This document shows positions 8,962-18,134 of a stretch of DNA of 64,000 nt, piece after piece. The stretch covers positions 15,173 to 79,172 of the forward strand of contig PFRW01000063.1 in NCBI GenBank assembly GCA_002788755.1. The letters are read 5' to 3'. The notes under the pieces were generated by a model that was not told the DNA's origin, made no database searches, and worked only from the letters and a program-made list of their open reading frames with translations. Made by a program: the position numbers and the translations under genes. The stretch is from Candidatus Peregrinibacteria bacterium CG_4_9_14_0_2_um_filter_41_14. Lineage in GTDB: Bacteria; Patescibacteriota; Gracilibacteria; UBA1369; UM-FILTER-41-14. Position 1 is the first letter of the stretch. Each line of letters starts with the position of its first letter.

Positions 8962-11196
8962 CTAGCCATTACTAATTAAGATCTCACGAGGTTTAGCACC
9001 ATTAACCGGTCCAACGACGCCGTTTTCCTCAAGCAGATCTAATAAACGGGCGGCACGCGCATAACCAATCCGTAAGCGACGTTGCAGTAGGGAAGCAGAA
9101 GCCTTATTACTATCCAAAATAACACTTAAGGCATCGTCGTATAAGTCATCTTCACCGCCACCACCGGCCATGCCGGCGGCACTTGCCTTGGTTTTACAGT
9201 CCACAATTTCGTCTTTGTAATCCGGTTCAATTGTTAGCTTAAGCCTATCCGTCACCCTCTTAATTTCCTTTGGCGAAATATAAATACCCTGAACACGAAT
9301 TGGTTTGCCTAAATCTTTAGGCAAATAAAGCATATCACCCTTACCAAGCAAATCTTCGGCACCCATCGCATCCAAAATTGTGCGTGAATCAATACTAGAA
9401 GTCACCGCATACGAAATACGAGTTGGAATATTAGCCTTAATTAAACCGGTAATCACATCCACAGAAGGCCTTTGCGTTGCCACAATTAAATGGATACCAA
9501 CCGCCCGCGCCATTTGCGCAATCCGACAAATAGAAGCCTCCACCTCTTTACCGTTTGCCATCATTAAATCGGCCAACTCATCAATCACAATCACAATTTT
9601 TGGCATTTTCTTTAAACGACTATCATCCTCATTATATTCATCAATATTACGACAACCGGCATGCGACAACGTTTCATAACGACGAGACATCTCGGCAACC
9701 GCCCAATTTAAGGCATTAGCAGCTTTCTCCGGATCGGTAACTACCGGCGTTAGCAAATGGGGGATACCGTTATAATCTGTGAGCTCTACTCGCTTTGGAT
9801 CAATTAAAATCAACTTTAGTTCACTTGGTGAATTTTGATACAGCAGAGAAATTAAAATAGTGTTCATACCAACCGATTTACCGGCACCCGTAGCACCAGC
9901 AATTAATAAATGCGGCATATCCTGAATGTTGGCCACAATCGGTATTCCACTAACATCTCGTCCCAACGGACACAACAAGTCAGACTTATTAACATTAGCC
10001 GCAAACTGTGGCGAACTAATAATTTCACGTAAATATACAACTGAACGTGCAGCGGAAGGTACTTCAATACCAACTAAGGATTTCCCCGGAATGGGTGCTT
10101 CAATACGCACATTTTGAGCCGCCAAAGCTAAGGCTAAATCGTTCTTTAAACCTGTAATTTTAGATAATTTCACTCCTTCACTCGGCTTTAAAGTGTACTG
10201 AATAACTGTTGGTCCTACATGCACATTTTTCATGACAACCTTAATCCCAAACTGTTCCAACTTTTTGCGAATAATTTCCGCATTACTACGTAACATTTTG
10301 TCATCCGCCGACACTTCAGAACTTTTATCATCAAGTAATTCAAGCGAAGGATACTCCCACTCAATTACTTTAGTCTCCAACGTTTCTTCCACTCCATCCA
10401 TTTCATGAATAGGTAGACGCACCTGTACTTCATCTTCAATTGGCTCATCTGCCCGAGCCACCTTAGCCTCATTCAACATTACCGGCTTAAGCTCGGGTAT
10501 ATCCGGTTTAATAATTCTAATGCCATCTTCATCCTGGTTAAGCGGTAAAGCTTTTTTTTCTTCAGCAGCCTTTTTAGGTTTTGCACTTTTTTTACTGCCT
10601 CGATTCATAAACAACACACCAAAAAACTTAATTACCGAACTTTCAAACGTTAACAAAGCGGCAATTAAAAACAAGCTTACAAAAATGACGGCCGAAGCAA
10701 CTGGACTAATTTGCAACTTTGCTCGAATCAAATAATTAGTCGCAAAACCAATTGCACCTCCATGCGTGCCTTCTTTTGCAATTATCCCTATCTGCTCTAT
10801 GGGAATTGATAAATGTAAAATACTTAAAATCGACACAAAGAATAACGCCACACCGCTAATTTTTGCCAAATTAATCTTGATCTTATTGTTAAACAAAATC
10901 AAAACACCAAAAAACATTAACAAGATGGGAATAAAATACAGACCCCATCCCAAAATTGGCGCCAAGGCGTTACGCATAAATACAGAGACAACACCAAGTG
11001 CATCAAAAAAACTGAGGACAATTAACGCTCCAACAGTAATAAGCACAATGCCCCAAATTGCACTTTTTACTTCTTCATCCAAATTCAATTCAAGCTGTTT
11101 TGTTTTAGTCTTACGGCGGCGAGTTTTTCTAGGTCCAAAAAACAAATTTTCCAAAAACCCTCCACTAGTACGGCGCCTCTTTCTACGTCGAGCCAT
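8962..11196 (-). CDS. ftsK: DNA translocase FtsK/SpoIIIE
   Basis: Pumps DNA at the division septum during chromosome segregation. A very basic N-terminus (MARRRKRRRTSGG) is followed by about four membrane helices (about 45-190) and a charged linker. The RecA-like motor has Walker A GATGAGKS near residue 436 and the Walker B block VIVIDELADLMM. The C-terminal winged-helix gamma domain (ASLLQRRLRIGYARAARLL) reads KOPS-like sites. At 744 residues it is close to SpoIIIE in size, with a short linker. It lies directly between the type IV pilus operon and the pilin array, all in one orientation. Confidence 0.96.
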   Translation of the reverse strand: MARRRKRRRTSGGFLENLFFGPRKTRRRKTKTKQLELNLDEEVKSAIWGIVLITVGALIVLSFFDALGVVSVFMRNALAPILGWGLYFIPILLMFFGVLILFNNKIKINLAKISGVALFFVSILSILHLSIPIEQIGIIAKEGTHGGAIGFATNYLIRAKLQISPVASAVIFVSLFLIAALLTFESSVIKFFGVLFMNRGSKKSAKPKKAAEEKKALPLNQDEDGIRIIKPDIPELKPVMLNEAKVARADEPIEDEVQVRLPIHEMDGVEETLETKVIEWEYPSLELLDDKSSEVSADDKMLRSNAEIIRKKLEQFGIKVVMKNVHVGPTVIQYTLKPSEGVKLSKITGLKNDLALALAAQNVRIEAPIPGKSLVGIEVPSAARSVVYLREIISSPQFAANVNKSDLLCPLGRDVSGIPIVANIQDMPHLLIAGATGAGKSVGMNTILISLLYQNSPSELKLILIDPKRVELTDYNGIPHLLTPVVTDPEKAANALNWAVAEMSRRYETLSHAGCRNIDEYNEDDSRLKKMPKIVIVIDELADLMMANGKEVEASICRIAQMARAVGIHLIVATQRPSVDVITGLIKANIPTRISYAVTSSIDSRTILDAMGAEDLLGKGDMLYLPKDLGKPIRVQGIYISPKEIKRVTDRLKLTIEPDYKDEIVDCKTKASAAGMAGGGGEDDLYDDALSVILDSNKASASLLQRRLRIGYARAARLLDLLEENGVVGPVNGAKPREILISNG

Positions 11197-11233
11197 AGAG
11201 TTTTATATTACAATTAACTAACACTATTTTACC

Positions 11234-12232
11234 CTAAAGCTTGGGACGATACAAAGCAAAATCAAAAATTGGCAAGAAGCTGTCCGGCGCCACCGAAACC
11301 TCCAAAGTCCGCTCCGCACCACCCGCAATCCCAATCGATTTAATCTTAGACGTAGGCGATACTAGGTTTCCACTACCTGTCACTGTATTCAAATTCGCCA
11401 AATCACGCACACGATAATATACAGTTGCCGCATCCTTTCTTTCTAAATCAAAAGTTCCGCTTAACTTAGCCGGATCCAAAAAGTTAGTTAAAATCAAATA
11501 GTTTTGCTCATGGTTTTGCATAAACTCGCCAATACGCATTTCCGACCCCACTAAATCCGAATTTTCATCAAATGTAGAAGGGAAAAAAGTACCAACATTC
11601 CAGTCACCATTTGGCCCTAAACTTACTGGCGAACCGGGCGAAGTCCCCTTCGACCTTGTCTGATCGCTTGCCGGCACAAACTCATTTAAAGAGTCGATTT
11701 CACCAGTCTTCTTATTTTTACCAAACAACTTCCATCGCAAAATATCAAACTGATTTAACTGCGTCGATTCCAAAAAGCCAGTCAGTGGATAATAGTACTC
11801 AACAACAAAGTCACTAATATCGTCTGTAAAAGGCAACTTAATACTTTCATTCAACTTTAAACTATTGTAACTAACACTCTCATCCAAAACCGTACCTAGC
11901 AAACGCAACTGATAATCCGCCAAAACCGGAATTCGATTTGTTCGGCTAGCTACCTTATATTTTACTGCCACCATCGGATCACTCGAAATCTCCAAAATTT
12001 CCGTATTCGCCTCAAAACCGGGTTTATTCTCCTGAACATCCAATAAAGCCAACTCTATACCAGATTCGGCCGCATAATAAGCCCGTGTCTGTGTTAGCAA
12101 ACCGCTAACAATCCGTGTCTCGCGACTAATTAATGAGCTCACACCCACAGTTACCAAAGTCAGCAAGCCGGCAAACACCAAAGCCACCAACAATGCACTT
12201 CCTTTCCGATTTTTCATTTGTAATTTTTTCAT
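11234..12232 (-). CDS. PilX-like pilus assembly protein
   Basis: A 332-residue protein with the PilX-type N-terminus: short basic leader (MKNRKGSALLVALVFAG), one hydrophobic helix, then YYAAESGIELAL, the conserved block of PilX/GspK-like minor pseudopilins. The C-terminal 270 residues are probably beta-rich, without recognisable repeats. Its ATG overlaps the upstream stop by one base (TAATG), so translation is coupled to the preceding minor pilin. Predicted to help prime pilus assembly. Last gene of the pilus run before ftsK. Confidence 0.75.
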   Translation of the reverse strand: MKKLQMKNRKGSALLVALVFAGLLTLVTVGVSSLISRETRIVSGLLTQTRAYYAAESGIELALLDVQENKPGFEANTEILEISSDPMVAVKYKVASRTNRIPVLADYQLRLLGTVLDESVSYNSLKLNESIKLPFTDDISDFVVEYYYPLTGFLESTQLNQFDILRWKLFGKNKKTGEIDSLNEFVPASDQTRSKGTSPGSPVSLGPNGDWNVGTFFPSTFDENSDLVGSEMRIGEFMQNHEQNYLILTNFLDPAKLSGTFDLERKDAATVYYRVRDLANLNTVTGSGNLVSPTSKIKSIGIAGGAERTLEVSVAPDSFLPIFDFALYRPKL

Positions 12233-12858
12233 TAAAAGCGAACGTTATAAAATCGAGAAGAAACTGTAGTTTGCATAGAAATCCCCGGACGATCCGGATA
12301 AGCCTTTGCTCTAGCCAAAGCATTAATAGTTAAACTTGGTTGATACAAATTCTTTGAATCGATCCGCGTTTCCACATCATAAGGATTACTTGTAGGCCTC
12401 AATGTTAAATCAAACTGCAAAAACTCCGTATTCGCCGTATCCAATTTTCGATAAATAACTGCCGGCCACTCATTTTGACGACTTGCTCGCGTTTGCACCG
12501 CATATTCTAAATCCACAAAATCCAGTTCTTCTACCGTTTTTGTCTTAGCACTTAAAATATGTCGCTCCAAACCATCCTTACTTACAAAAGCTTGCACTTG
12601 ATAATTATGAATATTGGGATCACAAACCGCAGTCTTAAAACAATTATAATCAATCGCATACTCCTTAACATCAGTACTTATCAAAGCCAAAATTTCGTTT
12701 AACTCTGAATAAACTTTTCTGTATCGATTTGCCTCAATTTGCACACCAATTAAATGGATAAAAGAACTCAGCACAATACCAGTAAAGATCATAAATACAG
12801 TTATTGCGACTGTAATCTCAATCAATGTAAATCCGCTCTGTTTTTGAGTAAGCTTCAT
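12232..12858 (-). CDS. Type IV minor pilin, PilW/GspJ-like
   Basis: A 208-residue protein with a class III prepilin leader, QKQSG cut before FTLIEITVAITVFM (Glu at mature position 5), followed by the long hydrophobic N-terminal helix and a globular tail. The order after PilV- and FimT-like genes and before a PilX-like gene fits a PilW/GspJ minor pilin. Exact subtype is by position and leader only. Confidence 0.78.
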   Translation of the reverse strand: MKLTQKQSGFTLIEITVAITVFMIFTGIVLSSFIHLIGVQIEANRYRKVYSELNEILALISTDVKEYAIDYNCFKTAVCDPNIHNYQVQAFVSKDGLERHILSAKTKTVEELDFVDLEYAVQTRASRQNEWPAVIYRKLDTANTEFLQFDLTLRPTSNPYDVETRIDSKNLYQPSLTINALARAKAYPDRPGISMQTTVSSRFYNVRF

Positions 12859-12873
12859 AAGCCAGATTAAATT

Positions 12874-13461
12874 TTAGAGTGGACCTTGTTTCCAATCGGT
12901 CAGTACGGTTACGTACTTTACTTCCTTTACAATCCCGTTTAAATCAAACAAAGTGACAGCAGTCACCTTAAGTGGTGGCAGCTCTTCATATTGAGCAACC
13001 TTACTACCACTCATCACTTCCAACTCTACATACCGACTAAAACGCGTTGTCTCACCGGTTGCATCGTGTGTATAAAACTGACCCTTATTATTCTTAGCCA
13101 AATAAAGTTTGTTGGCCTCAAAGATAGGGCCGGTCGCTCTCATTATCCAAGGCGAATCACCAATATTCCGACGATCAATTTGGACAATACTACTACTGCC
13201 ACCCCGTGGCCAAAGGCTTTCACCCCAAAGGCGATCGGAATTTGCATTAAAACTAAAATTTTGCAACCAGTTACTATCCCGCATATTGCGTACAATTTCC
13301 ACAGCCTCACTATTTAAATAGTTAGCTGTTATATAACTTTGATTTAAAAGATTACTTTGTAGATTACGACTAACTAAACTAGCCACAGCCACAAACGTAA
13401 TTGTAATAATTGCCAAGGCAAAAATTACTTCCAACAATGAAAACCCTTTGCGCTTATTCAT
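12874..13461 (-). CDS. Type IV minor pilin, PilV/GspI-like
   Basis: A 195-residue prepilin with leader MNKRKG followed by FSLLEVIFALAIITITFVAVA. The LLEV variant of the cleavage motif and the segment NYLNSEAVEIVRNMRDSNW match PilV/GspI-type minor pilins, which often have an A/NEA-IRN helix there. Its ATG overlaps the previous gene by 8 bases. It would be processed by a PilD peptidase that is not encoded in this window. Confidence 0.78.
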   Translation of the reverse strand: MNKRKGFSLLEVIFALAIITITFVAVASLVSRNLQSNLLNQSYITANYLNSEAVEIVRNMRDSNWLQNFSFNANSDRLWGESLWPRGGSSSIVQIDRRNIGDSPWIMRATGPIFEANKLYLAKNNKGQFYTHDATGETTRFSRYVELEVMSGSKVAQYEELPPLKVTAVTLFDLNGIVKEVKYVTVLTDWKQGPL

Positions 13462-13987
13462 TGTTAGCGGGGTTAGAATCTGTAAAGCGAGCTGTAGCCG
13501 GTATCAAAAAAACTTCACGTTCTTTTTCGGTATTCTTTAAATTTAACAACATCCTAACCACAGTCGAATCATTAATCGATTCAAATGGAAAAAAGATGTC
13601 ACCATGCGGCGGTGTATAATAATAAGTAAAGCGATCAATCTCACGAGAATCGATTTTAATCCCTCTAACCAACAACTTGTTATCTGCAAACGGAGTCACC
13701 TTACTGGGAATTTTATCACATTTTTCGACTGGATTTAAATAAGGCGATTCAACAAAAAAAACGCCATCTTCATCAACTAAAACACCTTTACAAATCGGCA
13801 AGTTTTTTGAGGAAACCTCAGTCTTAAGCGACTGCAATTGGCTTACAAATTCATCGCTCAATAAAGATAACTTATAACTTTGGACAGTTCTATTATATCC
13901 ACCCATAATTATTGTCGAAAGTAGTGCAATTACACTAATGACCACAACCAATTCAATCAGTGAAAAACCTTTAGAATTATGCACCAA
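13454..13987 (-). CDS. Type IV minor pilin, FimT/GspH-like
   Basis: A 177-residue prepilin with the very short leader HNSKG and FSLIELVVVISVIALLSTIIM. The start is a TTG at 13987 or the GTG one codon on; no ATG fits. It overlaps the 3' end of pilC by 11 bases. A short post-helix region with FVSQLQSLKTE resembles FimT/GspH proteins. Being the first minor pilin after pilC, it could alternatively be a major pilin, although it has no obvious disulfide loop. Confidence 0.75.
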   Translation of the reverse strand: MVHNSKGFSLIELVVVISVIALLSTIIMGGYNRTVQSYKLSLLSDEFVSQLQSLKTEVSSKNLPICKGVLVDEDGVFFVESPYLNPVEKCDKIPSKVTPFADNKLLVRGIKIDSREIDRFTYYYTPPHGDIFFPFESINDSTVVRMLLNLKNTEKEREVFLIPATARFTDSNPANNE

Positions 13988-15140
13988 CGCTTTGTGTTAA
14001 ATTGAAAATAGGTAATAAAATTGCTAAAGCAAACAGAACCACAAACACAGCCACAATAATAATGACCACCGGACCAATAATTGTATTAATGTTCTTTAAC
14101 TTATAACGTAGCTCTTCTTCATACTGTTTAGAAATCTTTAAAGACAAATCCCCCAAACTGGCTGACTTTTCACCGATCTCAATCATTTGAGTAACATTAT
14201 CCGGAAACAACCATGGTACTTCACGCAAAACTTCTGAAATTTTTGAACCGGATTGCACTCGTCCAACCAACTCTAAAATTTTAAATTGATACAAACTATT
14301 TGTAATCGCTCGACTGGTAATTTTTAAAGCTGTTTGAATCGGGATTCCAGATTCAATCAAAACTCCCAAAGTGCTAGTAAATTCCGCAATGTTAAAATTA
14401 CGGACAACATCACCAAAATAGGGGAGACCTAAAATAAAGGCATCAAACTTAAGGCGACCATCGTGACTACCAACATAAATCTTAAAAATAGTCCAAGCAA
14501 TACCCACAAAAGCCGCCAACACAATCCAATAAGTTGAGAAAAACTCACTAGAGTTAATAAAGAGACTTGTTAGCCCGTTAATCTCCAATCCATTTTCATT
14601 ATATAAAGTTCGTAATTCCGGAATTACAAATGTAATCATAATAATCGCTGCAATTACCAACACAATTCCAATAATTGCCGGATAAACCAACGCCGCCTCT
14701 AAATCCTGCCGCACTTTGGCTTGTCTTTCCGCCTGTTCTGCCAATCGTTTTAAAGAACGATCCATAGCACCTACGGCCTCACCAGTTTCAATAATACCCA
14801 ACTCGGTTTTTGTAAATACATCACTAAACTCACCCATACTTTTAGATAAACTTTCCCCACGTTCTACAGCATAATAAACCGTACTCAATATTCGATAAAA
14901 ACGCTCATTTACAGCTCTATCCTTCAAAATTCGTAAAGACTGAAGTGTAGTCACACCAGCATTAATCAACACACTAAACAACTGATAAAACAAAGCTTTC
15001 TCTTTATTACCAATTTTATGTCTTTCAATCCACCAATGGCGCAATTTATCCATTCCAGACAAGTCATCCACCGGGGTAACGCCGTAAATAAACTCTTCAA
15101 AACGCTTACTTCGTCTCGATAATTTTTCAGACAAATCCAT
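13977..15140 (-). CDS. pilC: Type IV pilus inner-membrane platform protein PilC
   Basis: A 387-residue T2SSF-family protein: two homologous cytoplasmic helical domains (about 48-170 and 245-370), each followed by membrane segments. The segments are IIGIVLVIAAIIMITFVIP after the first, IVLAAFVGIAWTIFKIYVG before the second, and VVIIIVAVFVVLFALAILLP at the end. Conserved blocks such as GVLIESGIPIQTAL and MIEIGEKSASL are present. It connects the extension and retraction ATPases to the growing pilus. The partner PilB is not in this window; PilT is at 28531-29586. Confidence 0.92.
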   Translation of the reverse strand: MDLSEKLSRRSKRFEEFIYGVTPVDDLSGMDKLRHWWIERHKIGNKEKALFYQLFSVLINAGVTTLQSLRILKDRAVNERFYRILSTVYYAVERGESLSKSMGEFSDVFTKTELGIIETGEAVGAMDRSLKRLAEQAERQAKVRQDLEAALVYPAIIGIVLVIAAIIMITFVIPELRTLYNENGLEINGLTSLFINSSEFFSTYWIVLAAFVGIAWTIFKIYVGSHDGRLKFDAFILGLPYFGDVVRNFNIAEFTSTLGVLIESGIPIQTALKITSRAITNSLYQFKILELVGRVQSGSKISEVLREVPWLFPDNVTQMIEIGEKSASLGDLSLKISKQYEEELRYKLKNINTIIGPVVIIIVAVFVVLFALAILLPIFNLTQSVGA

Positions 15141-15151
15141 ATCTAATTATG

Positions 15152-15667
15152 TTAAGAATGGTAAACTTCCATGCTAACCGAAAAATTCACCTGCACCGGC
15201 AACTCATCACCAATAGTTAACGTAAAATTATGTAAATTATAGAAACGCTCTTGCGCCTCTAAATCATATAAAAATTCCAAGAAATCATACAAACCACCAG
15301 TTACATTAAGCGCAATTTGCACGCTATCAATAAACTGACTACCTGTTGTATTTTGCCCAAAACTAATATTTTCCAATTTCATGTTATTTGTACTAGCCAT
15401 ATCGGCCAATTGTTCAATTAAGGCATCTTGATCAAACTTATTTGGGATACTAATTTCCAAAATGCGTTGATCGATTTCACCAACCTCACCCGTAGCTTGT
15501 TCCGGATTTGTTTGCTCTTGTCGTTTGGCAATCTCTGCCTTTAAACTAACTACACTCAAATCAAGTTCACTATTACTTTTGCGTAGTGGCGCAAAGGCAA
15601 AAACATACACAACAGTAATTGCTAAAAGGACAATCAACGTTACAACTAATTTTCGTTTATTGTTCAT
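15152..15667 (-). CDS. pilO: PilO-like pilus alignment protein
   Basis: A 171-residue protein: short basic N-terminus, one membrane helix (LVVTLIVLLAITVVYVFAF), a coiled-coil segment (LDLSVVSLKAEIAKRQEQ) and a ferredoxin-like C-terminal domain. This matches PilO of the pilus alignment subcomplex. It overlaps the preceding PilN-like gene by 11 bases and lies 11 bases before pilC, as expected for a PilN-PilO-PilC order. Confidence 0.75.
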   Translation of the reverse strand: MNNKRKLVVTLIVLLAITVVYVFAFAPLRKSNSELDLSVVSLKAEIAKRQEQTNPEQATGEVGEIDQRILEISIPNKFDQDALIEQLADMASTNNMKLENISFGQNTTGSQFIDSVQIALNVTGGLYDFLEFLYDLEAQERFYNLHNFTLTIGDELPVQVNFSVSMEVYHS

Positions 15668-16391
15668 TTGCTGGAGTTAAAGGAACATCGCGACTACGCA
15701 ACTGTCGAGCCACATCCGTAATTTGTTCATCTAAGGTTGTGTCAATATTTGGATCTGGAGTAGTGACGGCTCCGGTTAATTCGGTTTTTTCAATTAAAGT
15801 ATTAACCGGATCTTCTGTAACTGCGTATTTCAAATTCAAAGTATAAGTTAAAAGCTCCTGACCAACTTGATCAAATACACTTGAAATATTTGGAATAAAT
15901 AAGTCCTTATAAAAGGCTCGTCGACCAAATTCACGCAATAGTACCGCTGTATCTGTATATGGATCAGCCGCACCGGATCTTGTTTTAACGCTAATACTAA
16001 TATTGCCTTCTCTGCTACCACTTAAGGCTTGGTAGGTAACTAATCTTTTATCGACTTCCGCACTTTGAGGGTTCGTCTCAAACAAACGCTTTAAAACATT
16101 TGTCCAATACACACGTTCAGCTGCTTTTGTGGCTAAGAATTCCTTCTTAGTTGCCAAAGTCGCCTTAGACTCCGACTCACCAACTTGCGAATCCAATCGC
16201 TGCACAGTTGCTGCCAAATCTGCTTCCTCAGCTTTTAAAGATCGATTTTGCCAAAACATCACACCACTCCAAACCACTAAAACTACCAAAACAAAGATAA
16301 TAAATAGATTTAATAGCGAAGATCGTTTAGTCTCTAACGGATTTTCTCCATTAGGAGACGTAACTTCAGGATTGTTGATAGGAGGTTCCAT
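15657..16391 (-). CDS. pilN: PilN-like pilus alignment protein
   Basis: A 244-residue protein with about 25 cytoplasmic residues, one membrane helix (LLNLFIIFVLVVLVVWSGVMF), a coiled coil (LKAEEADLAATVQRLDSQV) and a C-terminal domain. Topology and position next to pilO indicate a PilN-type protein, although the usual N-terminal PilM-binding motif (INLLP-like) is not clear and no pilM gene is in the window. First gene of the operon, with its own promoter just upstream. The C-terminal 40 residues are acidic and Asp/Thr-rich. Confidence 0.65.
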   Translation of the reverse strand: MEPPINNPEVTSPNGENPLETKRSSLLNLFIIFVLVVLVVWSGVMFWQNRSLKAEEADLAATVQRLDSQVGESESKATLATKKEFLATKAAERVYWTNVLKRLFETNPQSAEVDKRLVTYQALSGSREGNISISVKTRSGAADPYTDTAVLLREFGRRAFYKDLFIPNISSVFDQVGQELLTYTLNLKYAVTEDPVNTLIEKTELTGAVTTPDPNIDTTLDEQITDVARQLRSRDVPLTPANEQ

Positions 16392-16418
16392 AAATTTATT
16401 TACAAACTAAATCTTTAC

Positions 16419-16447
16419 ATTGTAACATAAAGACTCCAGACAAACAA
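16419..16447 (-). promoter_or_regulatory. Promoter of the type IV pilus operon
   Basis: Minus-strand reading: -35 TTGTTT (16442-16447), 17 bp spacer, -10 TACAAT (16419-16424) preceded by TG-N, an extended -10. Predicted start near 16412, about 20 bases before the pilN ATG at 16391. Confidence 0.6.
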
Positions 16448-16468
16448 GGTGCTAACCATCATTTTCCC

Positions 16469-16792
16469 ATGCAAACCCCAAAAAACTTCATCTATAAAAA
16501 CAAAGAGTTCACATGCCAAAAATGTGGCACACTTAACCCAATTCCACCCAGAAAAATCCGCAATCACTGCCTCAACTGCCTCTATTCACTACATTTAGAC
16601 CTAAATATTCCCGGTGACCGAGCCAGCAACTGTAAAGGCTTAATGGCCCCCATGCGCACCTATCAAAACACGCAAAAAGGCTGGATGATTGAGCACCAAT
16701 GTCTAAGCTGTGACAAAACAACCCCCAACATTGCCCTAGACGACGACAATTGGGATCGAATTATTGAACTTGCCAATGCTCAACACAAATAA
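16469..16792 (+). CDS. RNHCP-domain zinc protein
   Basis: A 107-residue protein matching the RNHCP family (PF12647 type): FTCQKCGTLNP, then the signature RNHCLNCLYSLHLD, NCKGLMAPM, and a last knuckle HQCLSCDKT. The cysteine and histidine pattern implies bound zinc. The biochemical role of the family is not established; RNA or nucleotide binding has been suggested by the fold. It is the first gene of the rightward run and overlaps tilS by 17 bases. Confidence 0.88.
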   Translation: MQTPKNFIYKNKEFTCQKCGTLNPIPPRKIRNHCLNCLYSLHLDLNIPGDRASNCKGLMAPMRTYQNTQKGWMIEHQCLSCDKTTPNIALDDDNWDRIIELANAQHK

Positions 16793-18110
16793 ACTTATCA
16801 GCGCCTCTCTGTGGAAAAAACACTTTGCCAACAATCAAAAATACGTGGTTGCTGTTAGTGGCGGCAAAGACTCCATTACACTCTTAGACTATTTAGTTAA
16901 ACGACTCAAAAACCCATCCCAACAAATTATCGTTGCCCATTTCGATCATCAAATTAGACCAGACTCAAACAATGACCTTGTATTTGTAGAAGCACTAGCC
17001 AAAAAACACAAACTAACATTTATCAGTCAATGCGCCGACATTCCCGCAAACAACAAAGACAACCTCGAAGCCACAGCACGCCACTTTCGCTACCAATTTT
17101 TCGAGATGGTACGCAGCCAATTTAAATTCGACTACATCGTCACCGCTCATCATCAAGATGACCAAGTTGAGACCATTATTCTAAATTACGCCAGGGGAGC
17201 AGGCCTAAAGGGGCTACAAGGTATGTCCATCTACGACCCCACCCGCAAACTCCTTCGCCCATTTTTACAAACCCCAGTCTCACAAATTATTTCATATCTT
17301 AAAACCAAAAAACTCAATTTTATCCAAGACCAAACCAACTTCGACACAGAATATACCCGCAATCATCTTCGCCAATTAGTACTCCCTAAACTCATTCAAG
17401 AGTATCCCGACTTTAACAACACAATTCTCGACATTAGTATCTTAGCCACGCAATTAACCAAATATTACCTAAATCAGTTAAATCTACGCCTCCTCATAGC
17501 AACTAACGGGTACCGCTTCACACGTCAAAAATTTCAACAACTCAACCCCCCCCTTCAACTTCAATTTTTGTATCAATGTTTTCAAGCCTTTAATTTGCCA
17601 ACAACTAAAGCAAATCTTAAAAAATGCTGTACACTGATCAATCAAAAAAGTAGCGGTCAAAAAATCGAATCAGCAAAAGTCACAATGTGGATCGACGCTA
17701 ATCACATCCACTTCACCAATAACAACAAAACTACCCCTACAAAAACAATTCAAATTGACCTCGACTCCATTACAAACGAAAAAATTATCAATTGGAACCA
17801 ACATCACTTGAAAATCACCCGCACCCAAACAATAACACCAAACACAATGCCGCTCAACTTAACAACCGGCATCATTATCATTCGCAATTTATTAAACGGC
17901 GACCGTATTAAACCGCTTGGGCTTAACGGCACAAAAAAACTACAAGACGTTCTCACAAACAAAAAAATCCCACAACGATACAGATCCACGCTACCAATCA
18001 TTACATCCAACCAAGAGATCCTCGGCATTCCTGGCATCATTACAAGCGAATCTTGTCGTATTAACCACCAAAACCATTGCCATTTCACCGTAACATTAGT
18101 AGACTCCTAA
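16776..18110 (+). CDS. tilS: tRNA(Ile)-lysidine synthetase
   Basis: Adds lysine to C34 of the CAU-anticodon tRNA-Ile so that it reads AUA. The PP-loop SGGKDS is at residues 28-33, followed by AHFDHQIRPDS and HHQDDQVETIILN. The C-terminal TilS domain is visible (RNLLNGDRIKPLGLNGTKKL). At 444 residues it is a normal length. The frame is open to a TTG at 16764, but the ATG at 16776 is preferred; it lies inside the 3' end of the RNHCP gene. The tilS-ftsH adjacency is widespread in bacteria. Confidence 0.94.
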   Translation: MLNTNKLISASLWKKHFANNQKYVVAVSGGKDSITLLDYLVKRLKNPSQQIIVAHFDHQIRPDSNNDLVFVEALAKKHKLTFISQCADIPANNKDNLEATARHFRYQFFEMVRSQFKFDYIVTAHHQDDQVETIILNYARGAGLKGLQGMSIYDPTRKLLRPFLQTPVSQIISYLKTKKLNFIQDQTNFDTEYTRNHLRQLVLPKLIQEYPDFNNTILDISILATQLTKYYLNQLNLRLLIATNGYRFTRQKFQQLNPPLQLQFLYQCFQAFNLPTTKANLKKCCTLINQKSSGQKIESAKVTMWIDANHIHFTNNNKTTPTKTIQIDLDSITNEKIINWNQHHLKITRTQTITPNTMPLNLTTGIIIIRNLLNGDRIKPLGLNGTKKLQDVLTNKKIPQRYRSTLPIITSNQEILGIPGIITSESCRINHQNHCHFTVTLVDS

Positions 18111-18134
18111 AGAAAAATATTTATACATACAAAT

